This document shows, piece after piece, positions 6,701 through 12,747 of a stretch of 14,926 nucleotides of DNA. The position numbers were made by a program, and so were the translations under genes. Under the pieces are notes generated by a model. It did no database searches. It saw only the letters and a list, made by a program, of their open reading frames with translations, and was not told the origin of the DNA. The first letter of the stretch is position 1. Each line of letters starts with the position of its first letter. This stretch comes from Saprospiraceae bacterium (lineage in GTDB: Bacteria; Bacteroidota; Bacteroidia; Bacteroidales; JAIPBB01), in contig JAIPBB010000112.1 in NCBI GenBank assembly GCA_021739805.1, forward strand, positions 1 through 14,926. The letters run 5' to 3'.

Positions 6701-6731
6701 ACTCAAAATGATAAGGTATAAACAAATTAAT

Positions 6732-6793
6732 AAATTCTTTCTCAATTCTGATTCCCTTCAGGGTTAGGGTAAAGATGAATTGAGAAAGAATTT
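6732..6793. repeat. Perfect 17-bp palindrome around a CCCTTCAGGG core
   Basis: Arms 6732-6748 and 6777-6793 pair perfectly over 17 bp around CCCTTCAGGGTTAGGG. The 3' arm ends 20 bp before the thioredoxin reductase start codon, so the fold would lie in the leader of that gene if transcribed. Confidence 0.85.
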
Positions 6794-6813
6794 TATGGTT
6801 TAAAAACACAAAA

Positions 6814-7734
6814 ATGGAAGAAATCTTTGATGTAATGATTTTAGGTGCCGGAGCTGCCGGTTTAACAGCCGGTATTTATAGCTCAAGGGCAAAACTAAAT
6901 ACATTAATTCTTAATGAAGGAGCAATCGGTGGCCAAATGATTTTGACTGATGAAATAGCAAACTACCCCGGAGTTGAATTAACAAAAGGATATATGCTTG
7001 CTAACATCATGAAAAAGCAGGCAAAAGATTTTGGATGTAAAATAAAGTCGAACATTAAAATTGCAGAGTACGATTTTAATGGTGAAATTAAAACAGTAAA
7101 ACTGGAAGACGGTAGGGTTTTCCAGTCGAAATCTGTTATTCTCACACCTGGCGGAAGACCACGACCACTAAATTTGCCCGGAGAAGAAGAATTTAAAGGG
7201 AAAGGAATTTCATATTGTGCTACTTGCGATGGTGAGTTTTTCACTGGAAAGGAAATTGTTGTTGTAGGCGGCGGTAACTCAGCATTAGAAGAAGCTGTTG
7301 CCCTGACCAATTATGCAACCAAAGTAACCATTGTGCATCAGTTCGGCCATTTTCAGGCATTTGAACATGCAATCCGGGAAGCAAAGAAAAATGATAAAAT
7401 TGAATTTATCATGGAATCGGAATTAAGAGGATTTTATGGTAATCAAAATTTGGAAAAAGTAAGTATTGAACATTTACCTACGGGAAAAATGTCGGAACTT
7501 AATGTTAAGGGAGTTTTCATTTTTGCAGGTTATTTGCCAAATACCGAATCACTTGAAGGTTTAGTAGATTTAAGTGAAAGAAAAGAAATAATTGTTAATG
7601 CGGATATGAAAACAAATATCGATGGTGTGTTTGCTGCCGGTGATTGCATAGTGAAAAAATATCGCCAGGTTACAACGGCAGTTGCTGACGGAACAATTGC
7701 AGCATTGGCGGCAGCAGAATATTTACGGAATTAA
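6814..7734 (+). CDS. trxB: Thioredoxin reductase-like flavoprotein, NADPH motif altered
   Basis: A 306-residue low-molecular-weight thioredoxin reductase of normal length. Visible are the N-terminal FAD dinucleotide fold GAGAAGLTAG (11-20), the FAD loop GGQM (39-42), the redox-active CATC at 135-138, the second nucleotide fold VVVGGGNSALEEA (149-161), and the C-terminal FAD motif FAAGDC (273-278). The segment that in NADPH enzymes reads HRRxxFR is HQFGHFQ (175-181): all three arginines that hold the 2'-phosphate are missing. The enzyme therefore probably does not use NADPH; NADH, ferredoxin or another donor is more likely. It should reduce thioredoxin-fold partners in the cytoplasm, for example the proteins encoded at 6272, 7748 and 10305. 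The glutaredoxin-fusion gene starts 13 bp downstream, indicating one transcript. Confidence 0.93.
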   Translation: MEEIFDVMILGAGAAGLTAGIYSSRAKLNTLILNEGAIGGQMILTDEIANYPGVELTKGYMLANIMKKQAKDFGCKIKSNIKIAEYDFNGEIKTVKLEDGRVFQSKSVILTPGGRPRPLNLPGEEEFKGKGISYCATCDGEFFTGKEIVVVGGGNSALEEAVALTNYATKVTIVHQFGHFQAFEHAIREAKKNDKIEFIMESELRGFYGNQNLEKVSIEHLPTGKMSELNVKGVFIFAGYLPNTESLEGLVDLSERKEIIVNADMKTNIDGVFAAGDCIVKKYRQVTTAVADGTIAALAAAEYLRN

Positions 7735-7747
7735 AAAAATTAATAAA

Positions 7748-8329
7748 ATGATTGAAGTAAACTCTTTTTCAGACTTAGCAAATGCAATAAAAGATAAGAA
7801 TAAAGCTTATTTATTATTATATAAAAAAGGAAACGAGAAAAGCGATTGTGCTTTTAATAATATTACTGAAGCGGTTGAGACTTTTGAAAAAATTGAACTT
7901 TTCTATGCTGATGTTAATAAGGTGCGGGATATTCATACGACATTTAATATCACATCTGCACCAACTTTATTGGAATTTGAGAATGGTGTTTTTAAAAACC
8001 TAATTAAAGGATGTAATGATTCAAAAAACTATAAAAATTTATTTGAGGACAATATCTATTTTGCAGAAACCAAGAATGATACGAAACCACAAAAACGTGT
8101 AACTGTTTATTCAACACCAACTTGCTCCTGGTGTACAACATTGAAAAATTATTTAAAAAAATACCGGATACGCTTTACAGATATTGATGTTTCATCAGAC
8201 CAAAGAGCTGCTGATGAATTGGTAAGAAGAAGCGGTCAAAGAGGAGTGCCGCAAACCGATATTAATGGGGAAATAATAGTTGGATTTAACAAAGCCAGGA
8301 TAAATGAACTTCTTGACATTCGAAATTAA
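7748..8329 (+). CDS. Thioredoxin-fold/glutaredoxin fusion protein
   Basis: A 193-residue protein with two redox folds. The N-terminal half (about 1-100) is thioredoxin-like, with the cis-proline in ITSAPTLLEFENG (Pro72) and only a single cysteine in the active-site region (SDCAFN, Cys34), so it has no CxxC. The C-terminal half (about 117-193) is a classical glutaredoxin: VTVYSTPTCSWC with Cys126/Cys129, the GVPQTDI cis-Pro motif (166-172) and a final helix. CxxC glutaredoxins of this compact NrdH/Mycoredoxin-like type can take electrons from a thioredoxin reductase. ATG 7748 is chosen: the thioredoxin-like fold starts here, and a longer in-frame start at 7682 would overlap trxB by 53 bp. The 13-bp gap supports operon membership. 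The substrate is unknown. Confidence 0.9.
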   Translation: MIEVNSFSDLANAIKDKNKAYLLLYKKGNEKSDCAFNNITEAVETFEKIELFYADVNKVRDIHTTFNITSAPTLLEFENGVFKNLIKGCNDSKNYKNLFEDNIYFAETKNDTKPQKRVTVYSTPTCSWCTTLKNYLKKYRIRFTDIDVSSDQRAADELVRRSGQRGVPQTDINGEIIVGFNKARINELLDIRN

Positions 8330-8365
8330 AAATCTAAAATAAATATTAATCTAAAAACTTTAAAT

Positions 8366-8653
8366 ATGAACGAATTACAACCAATAAATCAAAATGTACT
8401 ACTTGAAATCGCAGACGACAAGCTGGAACAAAAAACAGCATCAGGAATAATCATACCTGACTCAGCAAAGGAAAAGCAAAATATTGCCAAAGTTCTTGCA
8501 ATGAGCAATATTGAAAATGCAGAAATTGTGGTAGGTGATAAAGTGTTGTACAAAGCATTTAGTGGAAACGAAACTAAATTTGAAGGTGAAAATTATCTTT
8601 TAATTCAGTATGCTGAAATTTTAGCAAAGATTGTTGAAACTGATGAAATTTAA
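8366..8653 (+). CDS. GroES-family co-chaperonin (stand-alone)
   Basis: A 95-residue Cpn10-fold protein. The GroEL-contacting mobile loop is seen as KTASGIIIPDSAKEK (about 23-37), followed by AKVLAM, VVGDKVLYKAF and the C-terminal YLLIQYAEILAKI strand, all typical of GroES. The central roof loop of bacterial GroES (glycine-rich, after the LAVG motif) is shortened to SNIENAEI. No groEL neighbour is present, so this is probably a second copy dedicated to the redox cluster while the housekeeping groESL lies elsewhere (inference). It may cap GroEL during folding of the cluster's iron-sulfur or flavin proteins. It starts 36 bp after the glutaredoxin fusion and is followed by a terminator hairpin. 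Confidence 0.9.
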   Translation: MNELQPINQNVLLEIADDKLEQKTASGIIIPDSAKEKQNIAKVLAMSNIENAEIVVGDKVLYKAFSGNETKFEGENYLLIQYAEILAKIVETDEI

Positions 8654-8661
8654 TAAATTAT

Positions 8662-8685
8662 GAAGGGGATTTTTCCCCTTCTTTT
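8662..8685 (+). terminator. Rho-independent terminator after the GroES gene
   Basis: An 8-bp perfect stem GAAGGGGA/TCCCCTTC (8662-8669 with 8674-8681) with a TTTT loop, followed by a short T run. The T tail is weak, so partial read-through into the transporter gene is possible. Confidence 0.75.
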
Positions 8686-8705
8686 GAAATTATAAAAGAT
8701 ATATT

Positions 8706-9656
8706 ATGAAAGAAAAACTGCAATATTTCCCAATAACATCCTATGCAATTGTTATGGGGCTTTCGGGGCTAGCCATAGTGTTTAGCAAATTTTATCATAT
8801 GCAGTGGATGCCAAAAGTTTTCTATGATGTATTGCTGTTTTTCACTTTTGCTTTGTTTTTAACCATTACCTTTTTATATGGATTAAAAGCAATCAGGCAT
8901 TTTGAAGAAGTAAAAGCCGATTTCAATCATCGAATCCGTATAAATTTCTTCTCGGCAATCTCTATTTCAATTTTATTACTATCAATAGCATTTATGGCTT
9001 ATTGGCCATTTCTTTCAATGGTTATGTGGTGGGTTGGAACTATTCTTCACGCCGTATTTATGTTCTATACTATAAGTTATTGGATTCGCCATAATTTTGA
9101 AATTCAATCAATGAATCCTGCCTGGTTTATTCCTGTTGTTGGAAACATACTTGTGCCTGTTGCCGGAGTTGAATATATGCCAAAGGCATTTTCTTTCTTT
9201 TTCTTTGCTGTTGGTTTTTTCTTTTGGATAATCCTATTTGCAATATTTTTAAATCGTGCGATTTTTCATCATCAGCTTCCACAAAAATTTATTCCAACAT
9301 TATTCATACTGATTGCCCCGCCGGCAGTTGGATTTATTGCCTATATCCGTATAGCACAAAGCTGGGATAGTTTTGCAATATTCATGTTGTTTATTGCTTA
9401 TTTCTTTGTGGTATTGCTACTGTTTTTATATAAAAGTTTTAAGAAACTTCAATTTTTTATTTCGTGGTGGGCATTCACTTTCCCATTAATGGCAATTACA
9501 ATAGCTTCGGTGGTAGCTTATCAAATTACCTGCCAGGCCATTTTTAAATATTTCGCTTTTATTCTTATTGTCCTGGCCATTTTTACGGTTGGATTCGTTG
9601 CATGGAAAACAATAGGAAAAATAAGAAAAGGTGAAATTTGTGTTAATGAAGATTAG
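8706..9656 (+). CDS. TDT-family transporter (TehA/Mae1/SLAC1-like)
   Basis: A 316-residue integral membrane protein with about ten hydrophobic segments, the usual architecture of the tellurite-resistance/dicarboxylate (TDT) family. Typical landmarks are YFPITSYAIVMGLSGLAI at the N-terminus, FNHRIRINFFSAISIS after helix 2, and PAWFIPVVGNILVPVAG near the centre, which matches the conserved Pro-x3-Pro-Val-x-Gly region. A short basic C-terminal tail (KTIGKIRKGEI) suggests a cytoplasmic end. Known members carry C4-dicarboxylates, sulfite (yeast Ssu1), tellurite-related species or anions. Because aprBA lies 2.6 kb downstream, a sulfite channel or exporter is attractive but unproven. It starts 52 bp after the GroES gene, past a terminator, and 35 bp before the DUF302 gene. 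Confidence 0.87.
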   Translation: MKEKLQYFPITSYAIVMGLSGLAIVFSKFYHMQWMPKVFYDVLLFFTFALFLTITFLYGLKAIRHFEEVKADFNHRIRINFFSAISISILLLSIAFMAYWPFLSMVMWWVGTILHAVFMFYTISYWIRHNFEIQSMNPAWFIPVVGNILVPVAGVEYMPKAFSFFFFAVGFFFWIILFAIFLNRAIFHHQLPQKFIPTLFILIAPPAVGFIAYIRIAQSWDSFAIFMLFIAYFFVVLLLFLYKSFKKLQFFISWWAFTFPLMAITIASVVAYQITCQAIFKYFAFILIVLAIFTVGFVAWKTIGKIRKGEICVNED

Positions 9657-9691
9657 ATTAAAATATATTCTAAATTTTAAAATATAAACAA

Positions 9692-10192
9692 ATGAAAATC
9701 AAGATAATTATAATGCTCATTTTTGGATTTATAGCAGGAGTAATATTCTCAGGTGTTGTAGTCAGTGTTTCATCCGGTGAGATGATGGTAAAGGAATTTG
9801 TTAGCCCTTATGATTTTGACAAAACTGTTGAAGTAATGACCGAAAGAATTAATTCTAAAGAAGGATGGCACGTAACAGGCATTATCGACCAAAATAAAGA
9901 AGTTATAGAGAATGGTGGTTATGCAATAGGTAATTTCAAAATAATAAAATATTGTCATGGCGGATATTCGGCACGCATGCTTAAAGCTGACGACCGTAAA
10001 AAAATTGGAAATATGATGCCTAAATCTTTTGCAGTTTATGAAAAATCAACTGGTGAAGTTTTTGTTTCAACCATGAATGGGGCAGTGATGGGTAAAATCT
10101 TTGGTGGCGAGATTGAAGTAATTATCGAAGAAGTATCGCTGGAAGTTGAAGATATGATGCGATTTATAAATTTGAAATATACCCTGTTTTAG
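9692..10192 (+). CDS. DUF302-domain protein, membrane-anchored
   Basis: A 166-residue protein with an N-terminal hydrophobic anchor or uncleaved signal (about residues 3-26, IKIIIMLIFGFIAGVIFSGV). A DUF302 domain follows: the PYDFDKTVEVMTERI helix, GWHVTG, the IIKYCHGGYSARML strand-loop with Cys88-His89, and PKSFAVYEKSTGEVFVSTMN. The function of DUF302 is not established. The domain occurs beside transporters and redox proteins, and a Cys-His pair in its conserved loop could bind metal or a thiol substrate. It is coupled to the TDT gene by a 35-bp gap, so the two may act together at the membrane. I see no reason to doubt the start at 9692. Confidence 0.83.
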   Translation: MKIKIIIMLIFGFIAGVIFSGVVVSVSSGEMMVKEFVSPYDFDKTVEVMTERINSKEGWHVTGIIDQNKEVIENGGYAIGNFKIIKYCHGGYSARMLKADDRKKIGNMMPKSFAVYEKSTGEVFVSTMNGAVMGKIFGGEIEVIIEEVSLEVEDMMRFINLKYTLF

Positions 10193-10214
10193 TAGGTTAT
10201 ATTCCAAGGAGAAA

Positions 10215-10278
10215 AGGCGATAATGATGTAATGCATTAATGATAAAATGTTTAAATGAAGTAATGATGAAATAATATA
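10215..10278. repeat. Eight 8-bp units of the ATGnnnnA family
   Basis: A phased run beginning with AGGCGATA and continuing ATGATGTA, ATGCATTA, ATGATAAA, ATGTTTAA, ATGAAGTA, ATGATGAA and ATAATATA. It has the same unit length as, and shared units with, the array at 4619-4730. It lies 26 bp before the membrane-thioredoxin start codon. Confidence 0.75.
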
Positions 10279-10304
10279 GTGATAATCAAAAAAAATTAGA
10301 AATT

Positions 10305-10715
10305 ATGATATGGTATGTAGTAATAGGAGTTGGTTTGTTATTAGTAGGTTATATTGCCTATAAATATATGAAGTTAAAGAAAGTTGAACCGGTTGCTCCA
10401 AGTGATAAAATCAGGATATTAAATAATAAAAACTTTAAACCCATTATAAGAAGTGGTTTGGTTTTGGTTGATTTCTGGGCTCCATGGTGTGGTCCCTGTA
10501 AAATGATTGCTCCAATTTTAAATGAAATTGCAGAAGAGCAGTCAGGAAAAATTACTATTGGAAAAGTAAATGTTGACCAGAATAAGCCACTTTCTGAAAA
10601 ATATAAAATTCGTAGTATCCCGACTTTAGTTTTATATCAGGATGGAAAAGAGATAAAACGGATTACCGGAGTGAAGCCAAAGAAGGCTTTGCTTAAGGAA
10701 ATTGGGATAAACTAA
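10305..10715 (+). CDS. Membrane-anchored thioredoxin
   Basis: A 136-residue protein in which a complete thioredoxin follows a transmembrane helix (about residues 2-20). The redox site is canonical: FWAPWCGPCKM with Cys62/Cys65. The cis-Pro loop is IRSIPTLVLYQDG (Pro106) and the final helix starts near PKKALLKE. Basic residues directly after the helix (YKYMKLKK) predict that the thioredoxin domain faces the cytoplasm by the positive-inside rule, unlike TlpA/ResA-type proteins, which face outward. It would be an inner-surface thiol carrier, potentially reduced by the reductase at 6814. An 8-bp repeat array precedes it and a terminator-like hairpin follows. This is the last gene of the redox block. 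Confidence 0.93.
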   Translation: MIWYVVIGVGLLLVGYIAYKYMKLKKVEPVAPSDKIRILNNKNFKPIIRSGLVLVDFWAPWCGPCKMIAPILNEIAEEQSGKITIGKVNVDQNKPLSEKYKIRSIPTLVLYQDGKEIKRITGVKPKKALLKEIGIN

Positions 10716-10824
10716 TAATGTATTTTCCTGGTCAATGGTTTGGAAATGAATAATTCTGCGGTTTTTGTATGAATGACTTTTCTGTGTGTGATTCAGTTGC
10801 ATTCCGCTGCTAAAATAAATTCTG

Positions 10825-10866
10825 TCCCTTATGGTTTTTTAATAAAAATCATCAGGGATGTTTTCT
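10825..10866 (+). terminator. Probable terminator after the membrane thioredoxin gene
   Basis: TCCCT (10825-10829) pairs with AGGGA (10854-10858). A longer imperfect AT stem, with a TTTTT/AAAAA portion inside, is followed by TGTTTTCTTT. It sits 110 bp after the stop codon, so it is a plausible rather than certain end of the transcript. Confidence 0.5.
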
Positions 10867-10909
10867 TTATAATAATTTTATGTAAATTTGATTAAATGCA
10901 AAATTGTGT

Positions 10910-11339
10910 TTAAGCCACGATGCTGGCTAAATTTTATTTTGATGGGCTGGAAGTAAAATTGTATTAATAAAGTCGTTAAGTAAAGCTACTTCATTAAAAT
11001 TGTTATTATAACAAAATTATTTATATCTGGGATTTGAATCTCTCATTTCTCAAATAAATAAGGTAATAAGGTGCTAGTCCGAGGTTAGACATTTTTTACT
11101 AAGGTTAATGGTCTAAAAATAAGGTTTTTATTGACATAAAAGATATTATTGTATTATTATTACATAATTTTAAAAAAACCTTATTTTTTTTATAAAAAGA
11201 AAAACCTTAGTAAAAAGCATAGCACCCTCCTCATACAACCTTATTAACCTTATTGGAAAAAGAAATTACTATTAGACAAATTAACGAATCTATATTCACT
11301 AGCCCATCAAAATAAAATTTAGCCACGATGCTGGTTTAA
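10910..11339. mobile_element. 430-bp nested-palindrome element (MITE-like, non-coding)
   Basis: Four pairs of inverted arms occur in strict nested order. The outer pair 10910-10948 / 11301-11339 is 34/39 identical, with the inner 25 bp perfect. Next are 11057-11072 / 11238-11254 (repeated AATAAGGT), then 11093-11106 / 11203-11216 (14 bp perfect), then 11115-11129 / 11174-11188 (15 bp perfect). Each outer end carries the small palindrome CCACGATGCTGG. There is no open frame inside. The whole could extrude as a cruciform or fold as one long RNA hairpin. Terminal inverted repeats without a transposase fit a miniature element, but I see no clear target-site duplication. Confidence 0.6.
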
Positions 11340-11392
11340 GCTCTATTAATTGAATTTATTAACTAACATTACAAAATGCCAGATTCAAGAAA

Positions 11393-11884
11393 ATGAAAGC
11401 ATTATTAATTATAGATATTCAAATCGGATTGACTTCAGGAAAGAAATTATTTAATGAAATTTCTTTTATTGACACAGTTAACTCAGCTATTCAAAAAATA
11501 CGTGATTCAGGAAATATTGTAGTTTTCGTTCAGCATAGTAATAAACTATTGGTTAATGGAGAAAAAGCCTGGGAAATAGATAATCGTCTTGATAAAAATG
11601 AAAACGACATTTATCTGCAAAAACAGCATGGAAATGCTTTTCAGAATACAGATTTAAAGTCAATATTGGAAGCTAAAAAAGTTGATGAAATTGTTGTTTG
11701 TGGATTAGTGAGTCATGGATGTGTTCGGGCAACTTGCCTTGGTGGTCTTGACAATGGATTTTCAAGCCTCTTACTTAAGAACGGACACACAAACTGGAAT
11801 AAAGATGCAGAAATAAAAATATTGAAAACAGAAACGGAATTAGTGAAAAAAGGAGTGATGGTAATAGATGCAGCTAATATATAA
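11393..11884 (+). CDS. Isochorismatase-family cysteine hydrolase
   Basis: A 163-residue cytoplasmic enzyme of the isochorismatase-like fold. The catalytic triad is in place: Asp8 in LLIIDIQ, Lys77 in LQKQHGNAF, and Cys110 in VVCGLVSHGCVRATC. The cis-peptide GLVSHGC region is also typical. The family hydrolyses diverse amides and related bonds (nicotinamide, carbamoyl-sarcosine, isochorismate and others), so the substrate cannot be named. It is near the small end of the family. It starts 54 bp after the palindromic element, and its stop is 12 bp before a small membrane-protein gene, so the two probably share a transcript ending at 12152. A link to the downstream apr genes is not supported, because a terminator lies between. 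Confidence 0.9.
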   Translation: MKALLIIDIQIGLTSGKKLFNEISFIDTVNSAIQKIRDSGNIVVFVQHSNKLLVNGEKAWEIDNRLDKNENDIYLQKQHGNAFQNTDLKSILEAKKVDEIVVCGLVSHGCVRATCLGGLDNGFSSLLLKNGHTNWNKDAEIKILKTETELVKKGVMVIDAANI

Positions 11885-11896
11885 ATTTCCAAGAAT

Positions 11897-12079
11897 ATGA
11901 TTATCCCTATTTTAATATTTGTTGTTATTATCATAATTGTTGGAATATTTTATGTCATTAAAACTAACAATCCAAAAGCAAGAAAAACAATCCTTTATGT
12001 TATAATTTCAATTGCTTTATTAGTACTAATAGCATTTATGTTCATCATGATTCAATTTGCCAGAGGTTGGGGAGTATAA
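11897..12079 (+). CDS. Small two-helix membrane protein
   Basis: A 60-residue protein with two strongly hydrophobic segments (about residues 3-20 and 32-53) joined by a short basic loop (KTNNPKARK), predicting a hairpin with the loop on the cytoplasmic side. It ends FARGWGV. No family is recognised. It lies 12 bp after the isochorismatase-family gene and about 45 bp before a terminator, which makes a second, last cistron likely. A frame this short could occur by chance, but the two clean helices with a basic turn and the tight spacing support it. Confidence 0.6.
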   Translation: MIIPILIFVVIIIIVGIFYVIKTNNPKARKTILYVIISIALLVLIAFMFIMIQFARGWGV

Positions 12080-12122
12080 AACATTTCTTTTGTAAATAAA
12101 ATATTGTTAAAATCTTCTTAAT

Positions 12123-12152
12123 AACAGAGAGCTTATCGGCTCTGTTTTTTTT
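12123..12152 (+). terminator. Rho-independent terminator upstream of aprB
   Basis: AACAGAG (12123-12129) pairs with CTCTGTT (12140-12146) across a 10-nt loop, followed by eight T (12145-12152). It ends the isochorismatase/membrane-peptide transcript. Confidence 0.85.
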
Positions 12153-12181
12153 GGTTCTAAATACTATTTCTTTTATGTTTG
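12150..12181 (+). promoter_or_regulatory. Bacteroidota-type promoter for aprBA
   Basis: TTTG at 12150-12153 and a perfect TAnnTTTG (TATGTTTG) at 12174-12181, 20 nt apart, match the -33/-7 consensus of this phylum. The -7 element ends 25 bp before the aprB start codon, which implies a short leader. The -33 element overlaps the T-tract of the preceding terminator. Confidence 0.65.
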
Positions 12182-12206
12182 TCCTTTCATTTCAAAAAGA
12201 AAATTT

Positions 12207-12644
12207 ATGCCAAGTTTTGTAATAACTGATAAATGTGATGGATGTAAGGCACAGGATAAAACCGCTTGTCAATATATTTGTCCTAACGACCTTATGGTTC
12301 TAAATAAAGAAACAAATAAGGCTTATAACCGTGCTCCCGACATGTGTTGGGAATGTTATAATTGTGTGAAGATTTGTCCGACTCAGGCAATTGAAGTCAG
12401 GGGTTATGCCGATTTTATGCCTATGGGCGGATATGTTCAGCCTTTGCGTTCAACTGATGCAATAATGTGGTCAGTAAGATTCAGAAACGGACAAATTAAA
12501 AGATTCAAATTTCCAATCCGAACAATACCTGAAGGAACAGCAGTTCCTGATGCAGGTTTTGCCACCGGAACTGATGATATTAAAAGTCCGCTGCTTCGTA
12601 CAGAACCGGAGTCATGTGGAACAGAGGAACTGGATAAAATTTAA
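12207..12644 (+). CDS. aprB: Adenylylsulfate reductase beta subunit
   Basis: A 145-residue iron-sulfur subunit of APS reductase, which catalyses APS + 2e- to sulfite + AMP, reversibly, in the cytoplasm with AprA. Two [4Fe-4S] sites are visible: Cys10, Cys13, Cys21 and Cys25-Pro with the long insertion typical of AprB cluster binding, and Cys47, Cys50, Cys53 and Cys57-Pro. Trp48, next to the second set, matches the tryptophan known in AprB. After the ferredoxin part comes the AprB-specific beta region (GGYVQPLRSTDAIMWSVRFRNG, then RFKFPIRTIPEGTAVP) and a C-terminal tail (SPLLRTEPES) that in known structures wraps around AprA. Length is normal. It lies first behind the promoter at 12150, with aprA 103 bp downstream. 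Confidence 0.96.
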   Translation: MPSFVITDKCDGCKAQDKTACQYICPNDLMVLNKETNKAYNRAPDMCWECYNCVKICPTQAIEVRGYADFMPMGGYVQPLRSTDAIMWSVRFRNGQIKRFKFPIRTIPEGTAVPDAGFATGTDDIKSPLLRTEPESCGTEELDKI

Positions 12645-12724
12645 ATGCGATAATGAGACAATGAGATAATGATGTAATAATTATTTTATCATTTTATCAT
12701 TTTATCATTTCATCATTCAATCAT
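12645..12724. repeat. Inverted array of 8-bp repeats between aprB and aprA
   Basis: Starting on the base after the aprB stop, four units (ATGCGATA, ATGAGACA, ATGAGATA, ATGATGTA) are followed by the self-complementary unit ATAATTAT at 12677-12684. Five units in the opposite sense follow (TTTATCAT three times, TTCATCAT, TCAATCAT). All ten units keep 8-bp phase. The arms can pair imperfectly to a long AT-rich hairpin inside the aprBA message. Confidence 0.9.
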
Positions 12725-12747
12725 TAATATAATAAACTACAAAAAAA

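Larger units (their letters stand above)
10716..11392. other. Gene-free 677-bp stretch
   Basis: It holds the terminator-like hairpin (10825-10866) and the 430-bp nested palindrome (10910-11339). Outside these I see no gene, RNA gene or recognisable promoter. It separates the thiol-redox genes from the isochorismatase-apr block. Confidence 0.6.

Noticed and set aside
7682..7747. Longer start for the glutaredoxin fusion
   Set aside because: It would overlap the trxB coding end by 53 bp in another frame, and the extra residues look like a shadow of trxB.
10910..11339. Transposase or a complete insertion sequence inside the nested palindrome
   Set aside because: No open frame of useful length lies between the inverted ends.
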